A model generated the notes under the pieces. It searched no databases and was not told the origin of the DNA. It saw nothing but the letters and a program-made list of their open reading frames with translations. Source: Putridiphycobacter sp965230195 (GTDB lineage Bacteria > Bacteroidota > Bacteroidia > Flavobacteriales_D > Crocinitomicaceae). From it: a stretch of 64,000 nucleotides of DNA. Position numbers and translations under genes: made by a program. Position 1 is the stretch's first letter; every line of letters begins with the position of its first letter. Below, piece after piece: positions 24,536-37,410 of this stretch. The stretch spans positions 1,302,001-1,366,000 of the forward strand of contig OZ245997.1 in the NCBI GenBank assembly GCA_965230195.1. The letters are read 5' to 3'.

Positions 24536-26064
24536 CAAATAGAATCTAATTGTGCGAATCTTATGCTTCATCAAGAAAAAGAAAAGGATCAGAAGGAGAC
24601 TGATGTTCAGCAGAAGAACGACTGCGACCAGGAAGGCCCTCAGACTGTCATCGGACGTCTTCTCGTCGTCCAGGATGAGACCGCAAAGAACAGTACACGA
24701 ACTGACAAAAAGGGAGGCAGATTCCAGAAGATTGAGGGCCTCGAGTTCTGCTTTGAATGGCGACACCATGATGTGCAAGAACAAAACAAGCAGAAGAAGT
24801 GCAATGAGCAGATGTCCTTGCAAACTGGCCCCCAGGCTGTGTGGAAAAGTGGCAATAACAGCGATCAGGGCCTTTCTTAGCAAAACAATACAATCCCAAA
24901 AAACATAGGCTTCTTTAAAGCCTCTGAATTGCATTCCGATGGTTTCCTGTATCCACGGGGAGTCAAGGATCCCCCTTTTTCTAGCGATGATCAAGATCAC
25001 TCCTAAGGAAACGGGGAAAAAGATGGCGAAAATGAAAAGAGGTATAGCGACGGCAAAAACGAGTGTGGCATGACTGTCAGCAAAGCACCTGACAGAGGTA
25101 TCCTCTGCCCAATACGAGTGAGAAATGTCAATGCCATCAAGGGTAGCGGAATCATAGACATCGACACAGGAAAAAACGTAGATGGCTGTTCGGAAGAGGG
25201 GCAGATAGGCAACGTAAAGCACAGACACTACTGTCACGATGGATCTCTTTGCCAGATAGTTCCACGGTCTTTCTTTCTTGGTTGCGCTGCATACCCAAAA
25301 CGCACAGATAAAAACAGCGACGGCCAAAGGGATCACAGTGACGAGAGCTGCCTGAAGAACAGATCTCGGTGCTGATCCGTTCTTCGACAGCAGGCACATG
25401 AATGAGAAGGTAGATGCCTGACTGACAGCGCCTCCTATCCAATCTGCACAGAGCACACATCTCTGTTACACCGCAGCGACAGTTGTTGGTTACCCCATGA
25501 TTCGAAGAGTCGGAGAATGGCAGGTGACCACGCCATGTCGAGTGCGATTCCAGTGGCCACCACTTGGACGAAGTTGATGGTGATCTGCGATCATGATAAG
25601 GCAGGGAGCTGCTGGAAAAGGGACCTTACCTTCAGAACTTGTACAAACTTCGTGCTCTCTTCCTTGGCCTTGTTTTCGTAGTTCTCGTTTCGATCCTGTC
25701 GTACTTCTGTTTGTTCTTCGGATTCTCTCTCTTGTTCGGGTAGACGCATGGCCCTGCGGCTAATGTATATAGCGAGGGCGACAGAAAGACGGTTCCCGCT
25801 CCGACCGAAACGAGACCGGCTTCGTCGAGACTGTGGGTGATTGGCAAGTGTGAGATTTCCTCTGATCTGAAGCAAGGTGAGCATCGTCAAGATGAAGAAA
25901 GCAGCCAGAACAGCAAAAACCGCCGAGGCATTGGATCCGCAGACCAGACACCGGAAGGCGCCCAGTTTGCCATGACCCTCTGTGCATGATCCGCACAGGA
26001 GTGATGGATTGAAATCAGAGTCTGAATAAGAAATAAGAACCAACGTTTTTATGCAAACCTGCAT
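24347..26064 (-). pseudogene. 5'-truncated paralogue of the Pmp-receptor genes (gene 3)
   Basis: On the minus strand, SLLCGSCTEGHGKLG (the last part of the Cys-rich module) leads into a span (AVFAVLAAFFILTMLTLL), then a charged linker. Exon ITINFVQVVATGIALDMAWS and the multi-pass C-terminus follow (VTVIPLAVAVFICAFWVC through LLLNISLLLILFFFLM), ending NRSN at 24350. Introns near 25617-25590 and 25490 sit where genes 1 and 2 have theirs. The whole signal peptide and Pmp-repeat ectodomain, about two thirds of the protein, is absent. The truncation point lies within 150 nt of the start of gene 2, which is oriented away from it. It could be a dead remnant, or a receptor-less membrane domain still expressed. 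Confidence 0.7.
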
Positions 26065-26209
26065 TCAGGAGGCAGAGATCGCCGTGACGTAGTACGCGCT
26101 TATTCATCTGTCGCGTCAAGTATGATGGTTGGGACAGGATAAAGTCGTGGCCCGGATATGGCATTTGTGCTGCGGCTTTTTTGAAGATTTCGAGTTTCTG
26201 ATTCCACGA

Positions 26210-29200
26210 ATGGCGAAATCTTCCGTCTTTCTGCTATTGTTTCTATTTCTGCGAGCTTTGGCTGCAATGAATCCAGACCCAGTGCAGGAAGATACCCAAC
26301 CTCTTCGGACATCTAGTGCGGAACACGAAAGTGCGTCGTTCTTAACAAATGCAGTTTACGGAGGTTCGACCAACGCTTCTCCGTGTATCTCGCAGTTGCA
26401 GAAAAGCCTTTGCAGTTGCCGGCGGCGGCGACAAACCTCGACGCTACATTTCGACATCATCCCCCGAAGACAGGGCTTCAAACGACGGCGCTCAGTTTTA
26501 CTGATAAGGAAAACGTAAACCCAAGCCCAACCGTTCCAAGGCTGAAGCCACGCGGATTGCTACAGTCCGCAGATGATGCATCGAATATCGAAGGTACCGT
26601 CACCCTTTGCCAACTCTAAGCATTCAGGTTGACAAATTATGACACGGCGACGTGTCTTTTCAGAGTATACCTGCTCGTTGACAGATGCGCAAATCGCCTC
26701 GTACTTCGACGAGCAGACGAAGTCGTGGAGAGTAGGCGATGACGCGCTCGACGCCCTCGACAACGATCTGCAAAGCGTCGTCAACTGCATGACAGATGGC
26801 AGCGTGCTGCTCCTGGATGTGGCGCATCCCATTCGACCATCGTCTCGTATCACACTACCCCGGCCACTGACGATCAGCGGCTACGTAAAGAATGCGACAG
26901 TCATGGAAGGTACCTTTCCTCGAGCACGCAAGAAGGCAGTGTTCGCCTGTCCCAGTGACGACATTGGGGTCTTTCACATCAGGTAACAGCCTCTTCGACT
27001 CTTATCGTGCATTCAGTGATGGTGTTGTTTAGGGCACCTGGCGTTACGCTTGCGAATCTGCAGTTCAGAAAGTGCAACTTCAGTGTCGGCTCGGAGAGAA
27101 AGTCTATCGTCGAAGTCGAAGGATGCAGTTTTGGAAAGACCCGACGTCCAGGCGTCGTCGCTCTGTACCACGTTCGCTTCAGCAGAAACCGATTGTCCGA
27201 CGCCGTTGGCATTCGATCGACGAGGGATTCTTGCTCGGATCTGGAGATGACGGACGTCATCTTTGCGGACAATGTGTGCTCGGGCAGCATCTGCGGCGCC
27301 TTTATGTCATCGCACAATCGATTGACGAACTGCACATTCGAAGGGAATCGTCGAATGGAAGGGACAGATCAATCACCAGTGATGTTGTACGCTCCGAGCG
27401 GATCGACCACTTCGGCGAAAAGCATTCGTGCTGAAAACAACCATGTGGAGATCATTCACGTGGATGGCGGATCGTTGAAATTGAAGACGTCACACGTGGA
27501 GCACAATTTGGTCCTTCATGGGGAAACATTCCATTCGCGTGCCGCCTGCATCCATCTCACGAACCGTTCCAATGGCACGATCAGCGATTGCACCTTTCGA
27601 AACAACGAAGGCCGAGAAGGAACAGTCGTCCACGCTGAAGAATCTGACGTGCTGATGCGGAATTCGTTGTTCCAAAGCAACAAGGCAGACCGAGGAGGGG
27701 CGCTCTACCTTGGACCGGACAGTTCGGCCAGCATCAGCGATTGCCGTTTTGCCTTCAATTTTGCCGAATCGCAGGGAGGAGCTGTCTATGTGACGGACAA
27801 AGCCACGTGCAGCTTGATTGACTGTCGTTTTCGCAACAACTCGGCAGATCACCATGGAGGTGCAGGCTACTTCGCTGCCGAAGCATCTGGACACTTCACC
27901 GATGTGAACCTCAGCGGCAACTTCGCCAAAAAACAAGGCGGATCGCTCTATCTGCGAAACTCGACGGTGTGGGTCGATCGCTGTGATTTCTCTCTGGGCA
28001 AAGCAGAACGAGGAGGCTTCGTCTACGCGCGAGACAACTCCACTGTCGACGTCCGAGATTCGAACTTCGAAGATGCCGAAGGAGAAGATGGCGGTGGATG
28101 TCTATGGTCACTCGAAGGCCACCTTAAGCTCAATCGGTCCTCTCTGAGAAGCTGCTCGTCACAGCGAGAAGGCGGCGCGATGTTCTTGCAGCGCACGTCA
28201 ACGGACCTATCAGATGTGAACGTCTCTTTCGCAAGAGCGATCGAAGATGGCGGCGGTATCTATGCCGCAAACGCGTCGATTGACGGAGAGAGCGTGACCA
28301 TGACCGATAACGAATCGGAAGACGCTGGCGGGGCGATACATTTACAGGAGAAGACACTTTTGACATTGCGCAATGCGTCCTTCAAACAGAACAAGGCGCG
28401 TTCTGGTGGCGCTGTCTATGCGCGGAAGAACTCCGAGGGCAATTTCGCCGACGTCCACTTTGCCGACAATCTGGCGACAGAAAACGGTGGATCGCTGCGC
28501 TTCTATGCATCCGTTGTGAACTTCACGGAATGCACCTTCACGAATGGCAGTGCTCAGAATGGTGGATTCATCGCTATCCGCGACAATGCTACCGTTTCCA
28601 TCAGCGACTCGATGATCCAGAATGCCACTGCCAATGACGGCGGGTGTCTCTATGCGCACGATGGCAACTTCGCCGTGCGAAATGTCACCCTACGCGGATG
28701 TCATTCTGAAGTCGATGGAGCCGGTATGCGTCTTGTCAATGCCGTCGTCGACTTGTACAATATCACCATGACGCTGAACCGAGCAGACGATGATGGCGCA
28801 TGTCTGTTTGCAGAGTACTCGAATATTACTGGCGATCGATTGGTGGCACAGTACAACAGCGCCGGAGATCACGGAGGAGTCATCTTCGTCCGGTTCTTGT
28901 CGTTTCTCACTCTTAGCAACTCAGTTCTGCGGAATAACAGCGCCGACAGCGGAGGGACGATCTTTCAGGAGCCAAACTCCACGGCGTATTATACGAATGT
29001 CTCTTTTCTGAACAGTGCAGCCGTCGTGGAAGCGGGTATCATCCACGTTGAGAGGTCGGTGGCGCACTTCGATCGTTGCACCTTTGCCGCCGGTACGGCA
29101 GAAGAGGGAGGATTCATTTACTCACGAAAAAACAGCAGTGTCGTTATTCGAGAAACCAAAATGCAGAACGGCGAAGCTATTCAAGGTGGATGCTTAAGTG

Positions 29201-32200
29201 TGATTGACGGACCACTAAGTCTTCAAGATTCGACGCTCCAAGATTGCCATTCCACAGAGAATGGCGGAGCGATGCTTCTTATAAATGTGACGGCATCTGT
29301 GTCGAATCTCACAGTGGTTGCAAATCGTGCCGACGGAAATGGCGGCGGCATCTTGGCCGAGAGGACGAGGTTTTCTGGGAATGGTATGATTGCCGACGGC
29401 AATGCCGCCACCGGCGTCGGTGGCGCCCTTTATTTCGAAAAATCCACCTTCGATCTCGTGCGATCTCGTTTCCAGAACAATACTGGCGTCAGAGGAGGTG
29501 CTGTGTATCAAACGGTATGGACGAACGGAAGCATCGTCGAAGGCCGATTCGATAACAATACAAGCACCGACAGCGGCGGCACCTTCTTCTTGAGCAACTC
29601 GGAACTGAATGTCACCCGGTCGGAGTTCAACAACGGAACGGCATCTTCCAACGGCGGATTCTTTTCGCTCGTGTCGATGAGTGACCTTTCCGTAGAGGAA
29701 ACTCGAATGGGGAGAGGTCGAGCAGCGAACGGAGGAGCGATGGCGGTACTTGAGTCATCGTTTAGAGGCAGACGTATTCGCGTCATGGGCTGCAGTGCGG
29801 GAAACAGCGGCGGTGCTCTGAACGGCAACGAATCCTCGTCCATTTGGTGCGCAGAGTGTACGTTTGCAGAGAATTCAGCAGACGCACGAGGCGGTGCTCT
29901 CGCTTTCGATTCGCGTGACCGGCTGAGACACGACGTGCTCCTACAGAACTGCACTTTTCACGGCAATCGTGCTCGTAACGGAGGTAATCTCTCATCGATT
30001 TCATAGCACAGATGGACGACGTCGGTGTTTGCTTAGGAGGTCTCCATATTGCCGATCGGGCACATCTGCTGGACTGTGCCGATTCCCAGTCCAATTGCAC
30101 GACGGTGGCGCTATTCGACACCATCTTTACGAACAACCGTGCCGACGTCGCAGGCGGTGCTGTCTTCGTCAGCAGTGTCAAGAACATACACGTCAATTGT
30201 CTCCCAACACCACGGCAGAAGAACAAGACTGTGTCGACGCCGTGGCAGTCATCCGATCGACTGAACTTGAGCGCGATCCACTGCCCAACTTGGAAAGAGA
30301 ACAGCGCTGCGCTGTACGGAGATGACGTCGGATCCTATGCCTCCCGAATCCGTAGGGAGCTATTCAAAAAAGAAGAGCAGAACGTGACGGTTGAAGGAGA
30401 AAACCGGTATATTGTCTATGGCCACCGCAGCGGAACGGCGCTGCCAATGATATCGATGCAAGCTGTCGACGAGTTGGGACAGGGACCAGCCATCGGCGCG
30501 ACTGATCTCACTGTCTTTGCTGACATGACGTCGCCAGATGGATTCTTTCCTGGATCGATTCGCGTGCCGCTCAACGAAAGCGGCGGAAATATCACTGCCG
30601 TTGGCTTTGCGCCGCCCAATACCTATCTCGTGCTCGTCAACTTCACCGAAACCAATTTCGAAGGCTTCCAGATCGTCGTTCACGTAAAGCGCTGCGTCAT
30701 TGGGGAGATCGCATCAGGGAATGGCACGTTCTGCGAGCAGTGTTCCCCGGCGACCTATACCTTCGCGCCATACGAGAAGGAATGCCATCCCTGTCCAGAG
30801 AATGGAAAGTGCGAGTCGCGTGTGATATGGCCAGAAAAGGGATACTGGCATGCATCACCCTGTTCGACGCATCTCGCCAAATGCGTCTTGACCGATGCAT
30901 GTGACTTCGAGGGAAGAAACCAGGCACTGTCCGAGGCGACGAAGGCCATCGAGAACTGCACGTTGGATCCGGCCTTTGCGGCGAACTACACCAAGGCGCA
31001 GTGCAAAGAGGTACCCCGTGGACTCGCCTGGTCGTCATCATTTGCTGCTCTTAGGGTCATGAGGGCCCTCTCTGTGCATCCTGTGCGCCAGGCTACGGCA
31101 CATCACACAACAATGCATGCGTGAAATGCACAACAGAGGCCGGAAGCGTTTTCATGGTTATGGCATCTCTGGTGATTCTTTTAGGCATGGCGAGCTTTAC
31201 GGTTCGAGGTACGTCGGTATCGACGGACGGTCTATCGGCAACGCGGCAGAGAAGAAGAGTCCGGAAGCAACTCGATCGATCTTCTGGCATGGTCTTGCGC
31301 CGAATGCCGACCCATATCGAACTGGGAATGATGCTCTCCCTCAGTCGCGAGGCCCGCGGCACGCCGTCGGCATCTCAGCTCATCGACAACGTGGAAGATG
31401 TGGAGGACGACGCCGAACTGTGTAAGTGGAAAGTGGTGGATCTGTTCAAGGTGAGACTGTCCCTCCTTTCTTCTGTCACTCCCCTAGACATACGCTTCTG
31501 TAGATCATGGTGAACTATATGCAGGTGATTGCTACGGCAGTCGCTCTTAGTGTAGACTGGTCGAAGACACTGAGGGGTTTCTTCAAATCTGCAGGTGAGT
31601 GCCTTCGCCGTCTGATGCGCTCAGCACATGATGTGTTCGGTTGTGCAGAGTTTCTTGGTGCTGTGACGACGGAGACAGTTCGGCGTTCCGTCGATTGTCT
31701 GGTCTCCGAAGAGGCATCGATCAAACGCGTCCTTGTCAGCGCTCTCGTCCGTCTGGCGCTTCCACTGGCAGCCATGCTCTTTTTCGCCGTGTTCTGGGCA
31801 GTTATGGCGATGAGAAAAGCGGGAGAAAGGCAGAGCTTTTTCGTAAGGAAAGTGATTCTCAGTGTGTTTGCCGTATGCTACATCAGCTTTCTTTCCATCA
31901 CCAGAACGCTCGTTAGTTTCCTCAACTGCGTCAACGTGTATGCCTCGCCCAATACAGAAGAGGATTCCGTGTCGCAGTTCTGGGCAGCAGATACAGACAT
32001 CGAGTGCTACAAAGGGACACACGGTCTGATAACATTTGCCGTCGGTATACCGTACTTCGCCTGTTTCACCATCGGTTTCCCAGCGATCGCCGCTTTCCTC
32101 GTGCTGCGATACGCTCGTAATCCTCGAGGAAGGGAATGGATTTTCGAAGTGGCCGGGTTTTTGCATCGCTCTTACAAAAAGCAATTCGTCTTGTGGGAAT

Positions 32201-32724
32201 CGCTCGTTATGTTTCGAAAAGCCATCCTTGTCAGCGTTGTTGTTTTCTCTTATCCATTGGGTGTCTATCTCCAACATGTGTTGATCATCCTCATCCTTGT
32301 CGTTGCTCTCTATTTCCACACGGCGTTGTGTCCCTATCGAGAGGAATTCGAGGATCTCAATAGAATCGAGGCGCTGTCGCAGCTAATCACTCTCATGACT
32401 TTTGTCTCAAGTCTTTTCTTTGCCGATGACCAAGTTTCAAATAACGGTGTGCGGATGCTCATAACGGCGCTTGTTTTGGCGGGAAACGTTTCGTTCTTTG
32501 CATTTTGTTGTTTGTATTTCGCTGCGATCGGGTCGCAGTATCTCAGAGCGGTGTTGCATCTGGAAGGCGTCGAGTATGATCAAAACCGCGGTCCATGGCA
32601 TATATACCAATGCTACATCGTGCGGTATCTGTTTAGTAAAGCAAAGGAATGGCTTACTCCGTCTCACGACCCAACACCTGCAGCTTCCAATACATATCTG
32701 AACGACAACCGATCGGAAGTCTGA
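26210..32724 (+). CDS. large Pmp-repeat, Cys-rich, multi-pass membrane protein (gene 2)
   Basis: Paralogue of gene 1 with the same architecture. A signal peptide (VFLLLFLFLRALAA) starts at 26210. A cap exon at about 26660-26982 begins EYTCSLTDAQIASYF. The Pmp-type beta-helix, 27033-29983 and 30037 onward, has regularly spaced GGA/GGF/GGC motifs and many N-x-S/T sites. The Cys-rich module is at 30690-31090 (CEQCSPATYTF, CHPCPENGKCESR, LCASCAPGYG). One span follows (VFMVMASLVILLGMASFTV), then a multi-pass C-terminus from 31651 (LPLAAMLFFAVFWAVMAM, YFACFTIGFPAIAAFLVL). GT-AG introns include 26983-27032, 29984-30036 and 31011-31054; the first two match gene 1 exactly in position and phase. Exons between 26333 and 26660 are not fully resolved. 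Probably a surface adhesion or sensing protein; the ligand is unknown. Confidence 0.85.
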
Positions 32725-33798
32725 GTCACGATCGAGCATCGTGCTTAGCAGTCGCTGTCCACTTTAACAGTCGCTGCCGACAAAGGCAGTTCATAGAATT
32801 CAAGAACAGGTCGAGGAAGCAAGAACAAACATGCCTCATTCATTACGTTCCAAGTTTCAAGTAATCTTTTTCTTGTACTATGAGGATATCCATCATATCA
32901 TTAAGTAACATTAGGGCTAGGCGACACATTTGCATGTCAGCTCTGTCTGGCCCAGTTCCCGTGTTTTCTTTCTAAATCTCAAACGATCGTCGTGTTTGTC
33001 ATTCCCGTTTGTCTAGGATTGTGTGGGCGGCAGCCAAACTTGTTTCTCTCGCGGTGTTTTCCCACAACTCGTCGTCCACACGATCGACTTCTTTTCACTT
33101 TTAGCTTCTCGATTGAAACTCAAGCACGTTGCATGTTATTTTCAGACAATAGATGGGAATCGTGTCATGGCGTTCTTACAAGGGATATGATATAAAATGC
33201 ACTCTTGTCACATTAGCTTCCCTTTCTCGATACAGCAGTCTTTTAGTAGATTTTCTAGGACCCTTCGCTCAGGGCACAACACGTCACTCCTTAAAAACAT
33301 CCTGTTATCGCTAAGAGTCGCCTTGTCGCTAGTCTTCAAGAGCACTCTCAGTGTCGGGCGGAATCCAGCATTCGTTCAGAGAATACATCTAAACGAACGG
33401 CAGAATTTACGATACGATTGGATAGCCGGGAGATGCTAGGATTCTAAAGATAACGTCCGTAACTCAAGTTCTCTCTGTACACTTGCGTAAATGCAATCTT
33501 TCGCGTGTGATCGATGTCTCACTCTACATGATAGAATGCGTCGACGTCGACTTCTCCTGTTGTGTTGCCGCGATGCATGTTTCATCGATTCGCTTTCACT
33601 AAACATTCGTCTTACACTCTATGGCGATGACGCAAGAAGCGAGAACGTTGTTTCAGTCTACCGACGATGGTCGTGCATAATGGGAGACATTGCGCCAATA
33701 GATGACTAATGGATAACGGACGGATGCGACAGTCATCTCGAATCCGAAGCTGATTCTCTTCATTCTTTGTTCGACTGTTCCAAATTCAATAAATCATC
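32725..33798. other. intergenic region
   Basis: Only short open frames are seen and none looks conserved. It separates gene 2 from the intact F-box gene. Confidence 0.4.
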
Positions 33799-35499
33799 AT
33801 GGAGGAAGGAGACAGCGCTTTCAACCAAAACGAGACAGTAACGCTCTCGGTCGACATGAGCGAACAGTGGGCGTCTCTTCCCTTTCCAGTGATTAATAGC
33901 GTCGCGCTCGCCCTTAAGAGAACCAGACGATGGAGATTGGATGGCCGTTCTCTCAGACTGCTCAACAGACACTGGTCGACAGCCATTTCTCTTGGCGTAA
34001 CGGAGATTCGACCACATCCTCGGAGAGCTCTTGTGAACAGAGATGTCACATCACTGTGGAAGTTCGCGCGGGCGACCTCGTTGGATATGACGCCGTTTCT
34101 GGTCGACCCATTGAATGATGTAAGGTCAGGACGTTCGACACACGGGAGAATCTGGTTCGGGCACCATTACGATCGACAGCTGGAAAAGGTCGTCGATCGT
34201 CTCTGTCGATTGCCGAACCTTTCGCGGATCGAAATCGGCCACAGAGCGCTGATGACTTGTGATCCTCTGCGTACAGACGTACGTGAACAGTGGTCTCGAT
34301 TGACAGGGATCACCTCTCTGTATTGCTATGGAACAGAAAATTTGAAGCTTTTTGGGGACAGTCTACGAAACACAACTTCTATGTTCTACGGCGGCATGTA
34401 TACGAGCGTTGCACGATGCCTCGAAGAACTGGTCCATCAGATGCCTCAACTTGACACACTGGAAATCGAAGCGAGTATTCTGAGTTCAGATACAAAGCTA
34501 GATTTCTTGGGCAAAGTGTCCCACGTGATACTTCATGGCGTGAACGACGAGAAATCCTCAATGCCACTCTCCATTCAACCAGCAACCATCTCATCTATGA
34601 CATTTTCAGAATCGGCAGGGTCCGAGTTGCATCGCTTTCCTTTATTGGATGATTTGAATTGTCTTCGTCTGATGAGTGATACAGGGGCAGTGCTAAACTG
34701 TCTGCCCTTTATTCTTGTTCTACAGCGTCTGAAGGTTTTGGAGATTTCTGCATCGGAAGTAGAAGATGATGTCGCTCTACCAGATGAGATATTCAAATTC
34801 TTTAAACATTTACAGCACCTTTCACTTGAGTCCTGTATCTTTAATGGTGCAGCACTGCGGGGAAACTTACCTGTTCTGAGGGGGTTAAGAATTCATAGGT
34901 CTACCGTTAAAGACGGTGACACAACTTTCATGACGACACTTCATGAACTGGAGCTATTGCTTTGGGAACAAGTCGTTTGTCAAAATCGCCAATGGCTTTC
35001 CATACCGCTCGAAGAGCCAATGTTACCGAAGCTCCGATCATTGAGCATTGATCCGATTTTGGACGATTCTGTATTGATGTCCCTTTCCAGTAGAACGAAT
35101 CTGGAAGTTCTCTCAGTAGGGATGGACTCCGAAGATGTAGTTTCTGGAGACATCGCAGATGGCGTATCCGCGTTGGACAACCTACAGAATCTTCGTATCT
35201 TGAGAATTGACGGCAACGGAAGCAGACAGAACACAATGTGTTCACATGTGCTTTCGCTCTGCCTGATCACGAAGCTAGAGCAGCTGTGGCTGGGTCTGAG
35301 CCTCGACGAATTTAACAAGCACAAAGAGAAGATAGAGTATATCAAATGCAAAGCGCCTCACTTGATTGTGGAAATAGGAAAGCAGCCTGAGAGCTTTCCA
35401 GCTTATTTGTTCAGGCACGCTTGTTTTCTGCGATCCTGTCAGATGCAGACGCCTGCCTCACCAAGAACACAGAGAACTGCTGATGGATCGATGTTGTAA
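33799..35499 (+). CDS. F-box/leucine-rich protein, intact copy
   Basis: Single uninterrupted exon of 566 codons. Residues 15-60 form an F-box-like start (WASLPFPVINSVALALKRTR, then RRWRLDGRSLRLLNRHW). The remainder has irregular leucine-rich repeats (LCRLPNLSRIEIG, LPVLRGLRIHRSTV, LDNLQNLRILRID), fitting a substrate-recognition horseshoe. The likely role is a substrate adaptor of a Skp1-Cullin ubiquitin ligase, by family analogy only. It is the intact partner of the damaged copy at 4906-6885. The last 25 residues, rich in Ser, Pro and Thr, may not be conserved. No signal peptide. Confidence 0.8.
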   Translation: MEEGDSAFNQNETVTLSVDMSEQWASLPFPVINSVALALKRTRRWRLDGRSLRLLNRHWSTAISLGVTEIRPHPRRALVNRDVTSLWKFARATSLDMTPFLVDPLNDVRSGRSTHGRIWFGHHYDRQLEKVVDRLCRLPNLSRIEIGHRALMTCDPLRTDVREQWSRLTGITSLYCYGTENLKLFGDSLRNTTSMFYGGMYTSVARCLEELVHQMPQLDTLEIEASILSSDTKLDFLGKVSHVILHGVNDEKSSMPLSIQPATISSMTFSESAGSELHRFPLLDDLNCLRLMSDTGAVLNCLPFILVLQRLKVLEISASEVEDDVALPDEIFKFFKHLQHLSLESCIFNGAALRGNLPVLRGLRIHRSTVKDGDTTFMTTLHELELLLWEQVVCQNRQWLSIPLEEPMLPKLRSLSIDPILDDSVLMSLSSRTNLEVLSVGMDSEDVVSGDIADGVSALDNLQNLRILRIDGNGSRQNTMCSHVLSLCLITKLEQLWLGLSLDEFNKHKEKIEYIKCKAPHLIVEIGKQPESFPAYLFRHACFLRSCQMQTPASPRTQRTADGSML

Positions 35500-36768
35500 G
35501 TTGAATCGACGGATTCTGTTGCCAACCGTAGAGAAGAAGAGGGGAAACAATAAGATTAATCGCTTGGTACTTGTGCTGGCTATCTACGTTGAACTGTTTT
35601 TTGGTTAGTGATCTAAGTTACATTCTCGATGACTTGTACGTATCGTAATAGCATAGCGCTATGCCATTTCTCTGCTGTCGTTCTCGATCATATCGACGAT
35701 TGCAGCAAAAAGAGTGCCAGTATTCATCTAACTGTTTGCAAGATCAAGATTTCGAATCGTGAGTGCTTAGGTTGACTGCTAATGAGTTGTTTAACGAATA
35801 TGTAGAGTTTATTTGCTCTTTGCATGCTGTCCGATGCGAGGTTTCATCTCCATGCCCGAACAGAGCATGCTTTGCGTTGAGCCTAAGAACAGGATAACAG
35901 AAGGCCTGATTTACTGGTTCGTCGTTGTCCGGTTCTCGTCGATCAATTCGTCAGTGATCTGCCTCGACGGTCATTCTCGAGGGCGAAGGAATTCGCAAAA
36001 CATGCATGATCCAATCACGAGATCAAGAAGGGATACGAAGCTCTGGAAATCAAATGCAGCGTTTGCTGACCATCTGAAGAACTGTCTTGCTACACAGGTG
36101 TCTGTCAACTCATAGAAACAGATAATGCACGGACTACCCAAAAAGTAAAGGCTTGTTTCGTTCTTTTCGTTATCGAAAGCATCCGAACTAATCGAAAATG
36201 ACAAATAAGGGATCGATCGATTAGATTGCCATTTCGATTGACGCCGATCGATCGATTGGATTCACCGATGTCGAGTCACGTCCATCGATCGATCGATCGA
36301 TCGACTCGAAGTTCGCTGGAAAATCGCTCTCCGCTTTATGATGTCTCAAATAGATGTGTTGCTCGTTCGTCAGCAGGTCCTACGGTTTTCGACGGCATTG
36401 TCAACTATCGACGAAGTGTTGTACGTAAATACGTAAACTCAGATGTCGTCGATCCAAACGAGCACAGCGCAGGTGATAGGTATGACACCATTTTGGCTGT
36501 CTGCGTTCTATAGAGGACGGTATTGCGATACTCATCTGCTATCATACGGAAAACAGCAACGAGACTTATTTATACAAGCACTGTTCGTTATTGGAGGATA
36601 GGGTAATAGTAAACAAGGTGATCGATCTAAATCTCTGGCTCTATACGAAGCTGCAAACAAGGCGAACTGATCAATCCGCATAGAACTGTCGCTCAAGTAA
36701 GGGCTTGTCGTCAACCACAAACACGAATCGCTTCTATCTCAGATCCACAGTCCCATCAGAATAGTATT
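35500..36768. other. intergenic region with GATC runs
   Basis: A 100-codon frame at 35813-36115 has no recognisable feature. A run of alternating ATCG units lies at 36284-36304. Nothing else is supported. Confidence 0.4.
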
Positions 36769-37227
36769 TCAGTCCGCTCCATCCCATTTCATGGATTCCC
36801 GAGGCGGCGCCATCAAGCAACTCTTAAGGATGGACGACGGCGCCGATGCGGATGCGAACAAGAGGAGATTGGCTATCCACTTTGTAGGTGGATGGCCAAC
36901 TTCTATGGCCACATCGAGGCGTCGCAGGAGTTGAAGAATCATGCAGATGTCGATCTCCAACCACTCGATCGAGCAGACAGTCCCGCTGAACGAGGCCACA
37001 TCTGAACGGTAGTCGATCGTCGTTGACGTCCTTGTCGATCTCATCCGCGTCTGATATCCATTCTCGAGAAAACGAAGCGTGTGTTTTCGTCTGGCCGTGC
37101 CGATGGGAAACTGTCGGACAACGATGACTTTGTTTTTTGCATACTTCCGTGAAGGACAGCGATCCAGAGAAGAACCCGATTGCTGCTGCTGATCGACGCA
37201 GATCAACAGAGCAGATAACTCAGGCAA
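36769..37227 (-). CDS. hypothetical protein, 152 residues
   Basis: Uninterrupted frame from ATG at 37225-37227. The central part (KYAKNKVIVVRQFPIGTARR, then DVASFSGTVCSIEWLEIDI and MILQLLRRLDVAIEVG) has the alternation of strands and helices of a folded domain. There is no signal peptide or membrane span. On the opposite strand a shorter spliced reading (MDSRGGAIKQLLRMDDGADA) is also possible; I prefer the minus strand because it is longer and unbroken. No family is recognised. Confidence 0.4.
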   Translation of the reverse strand: MPELSALLICVDQQQQSGSSLDRCPSRKYAKNKVIVVRQFPIGTARRKHTLRFLENGYQTRMRSTRTSTTIDYRSDVASFSGTVCSIEWLEIDICMILQLLRRLDVAIEVGHPPTKWIANLLLFASASAPSSILKSCLMAPPRESMKWDGAD

Positions 37228-37410
37228 GCGAAGCCCCGAGAAATACCACCTCTAGACCTACGCAATTCTCCAGACGAGACACCGGCGGCGCGTTGACCTG
37301 CTAGGGCACGACCATCTGCTTGTCTGTCGGAGATTCTGTAAAGGAAAAGCACTGGTTGTGCTCCGGGGTATGTTCGAGATGTTCCATCGCCCTCGGATCA
37401 TTTTGAGACA

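Noticed and set aside
14182..32724. Bacterial (chlamydial) contamination as the source of the Pmp-like genes
   Set aside because: They contain short spliceosomal introns at conserved positions and eukaryotic-type membrane domains, and are flanked by eukaryotic genes.
36284..36304. ATCG run as a telomere or CRISPR-like repeat
   Set aside because: It is a short pure tetranucleotide run of about five units, with no spacers and no chromosome-end context.
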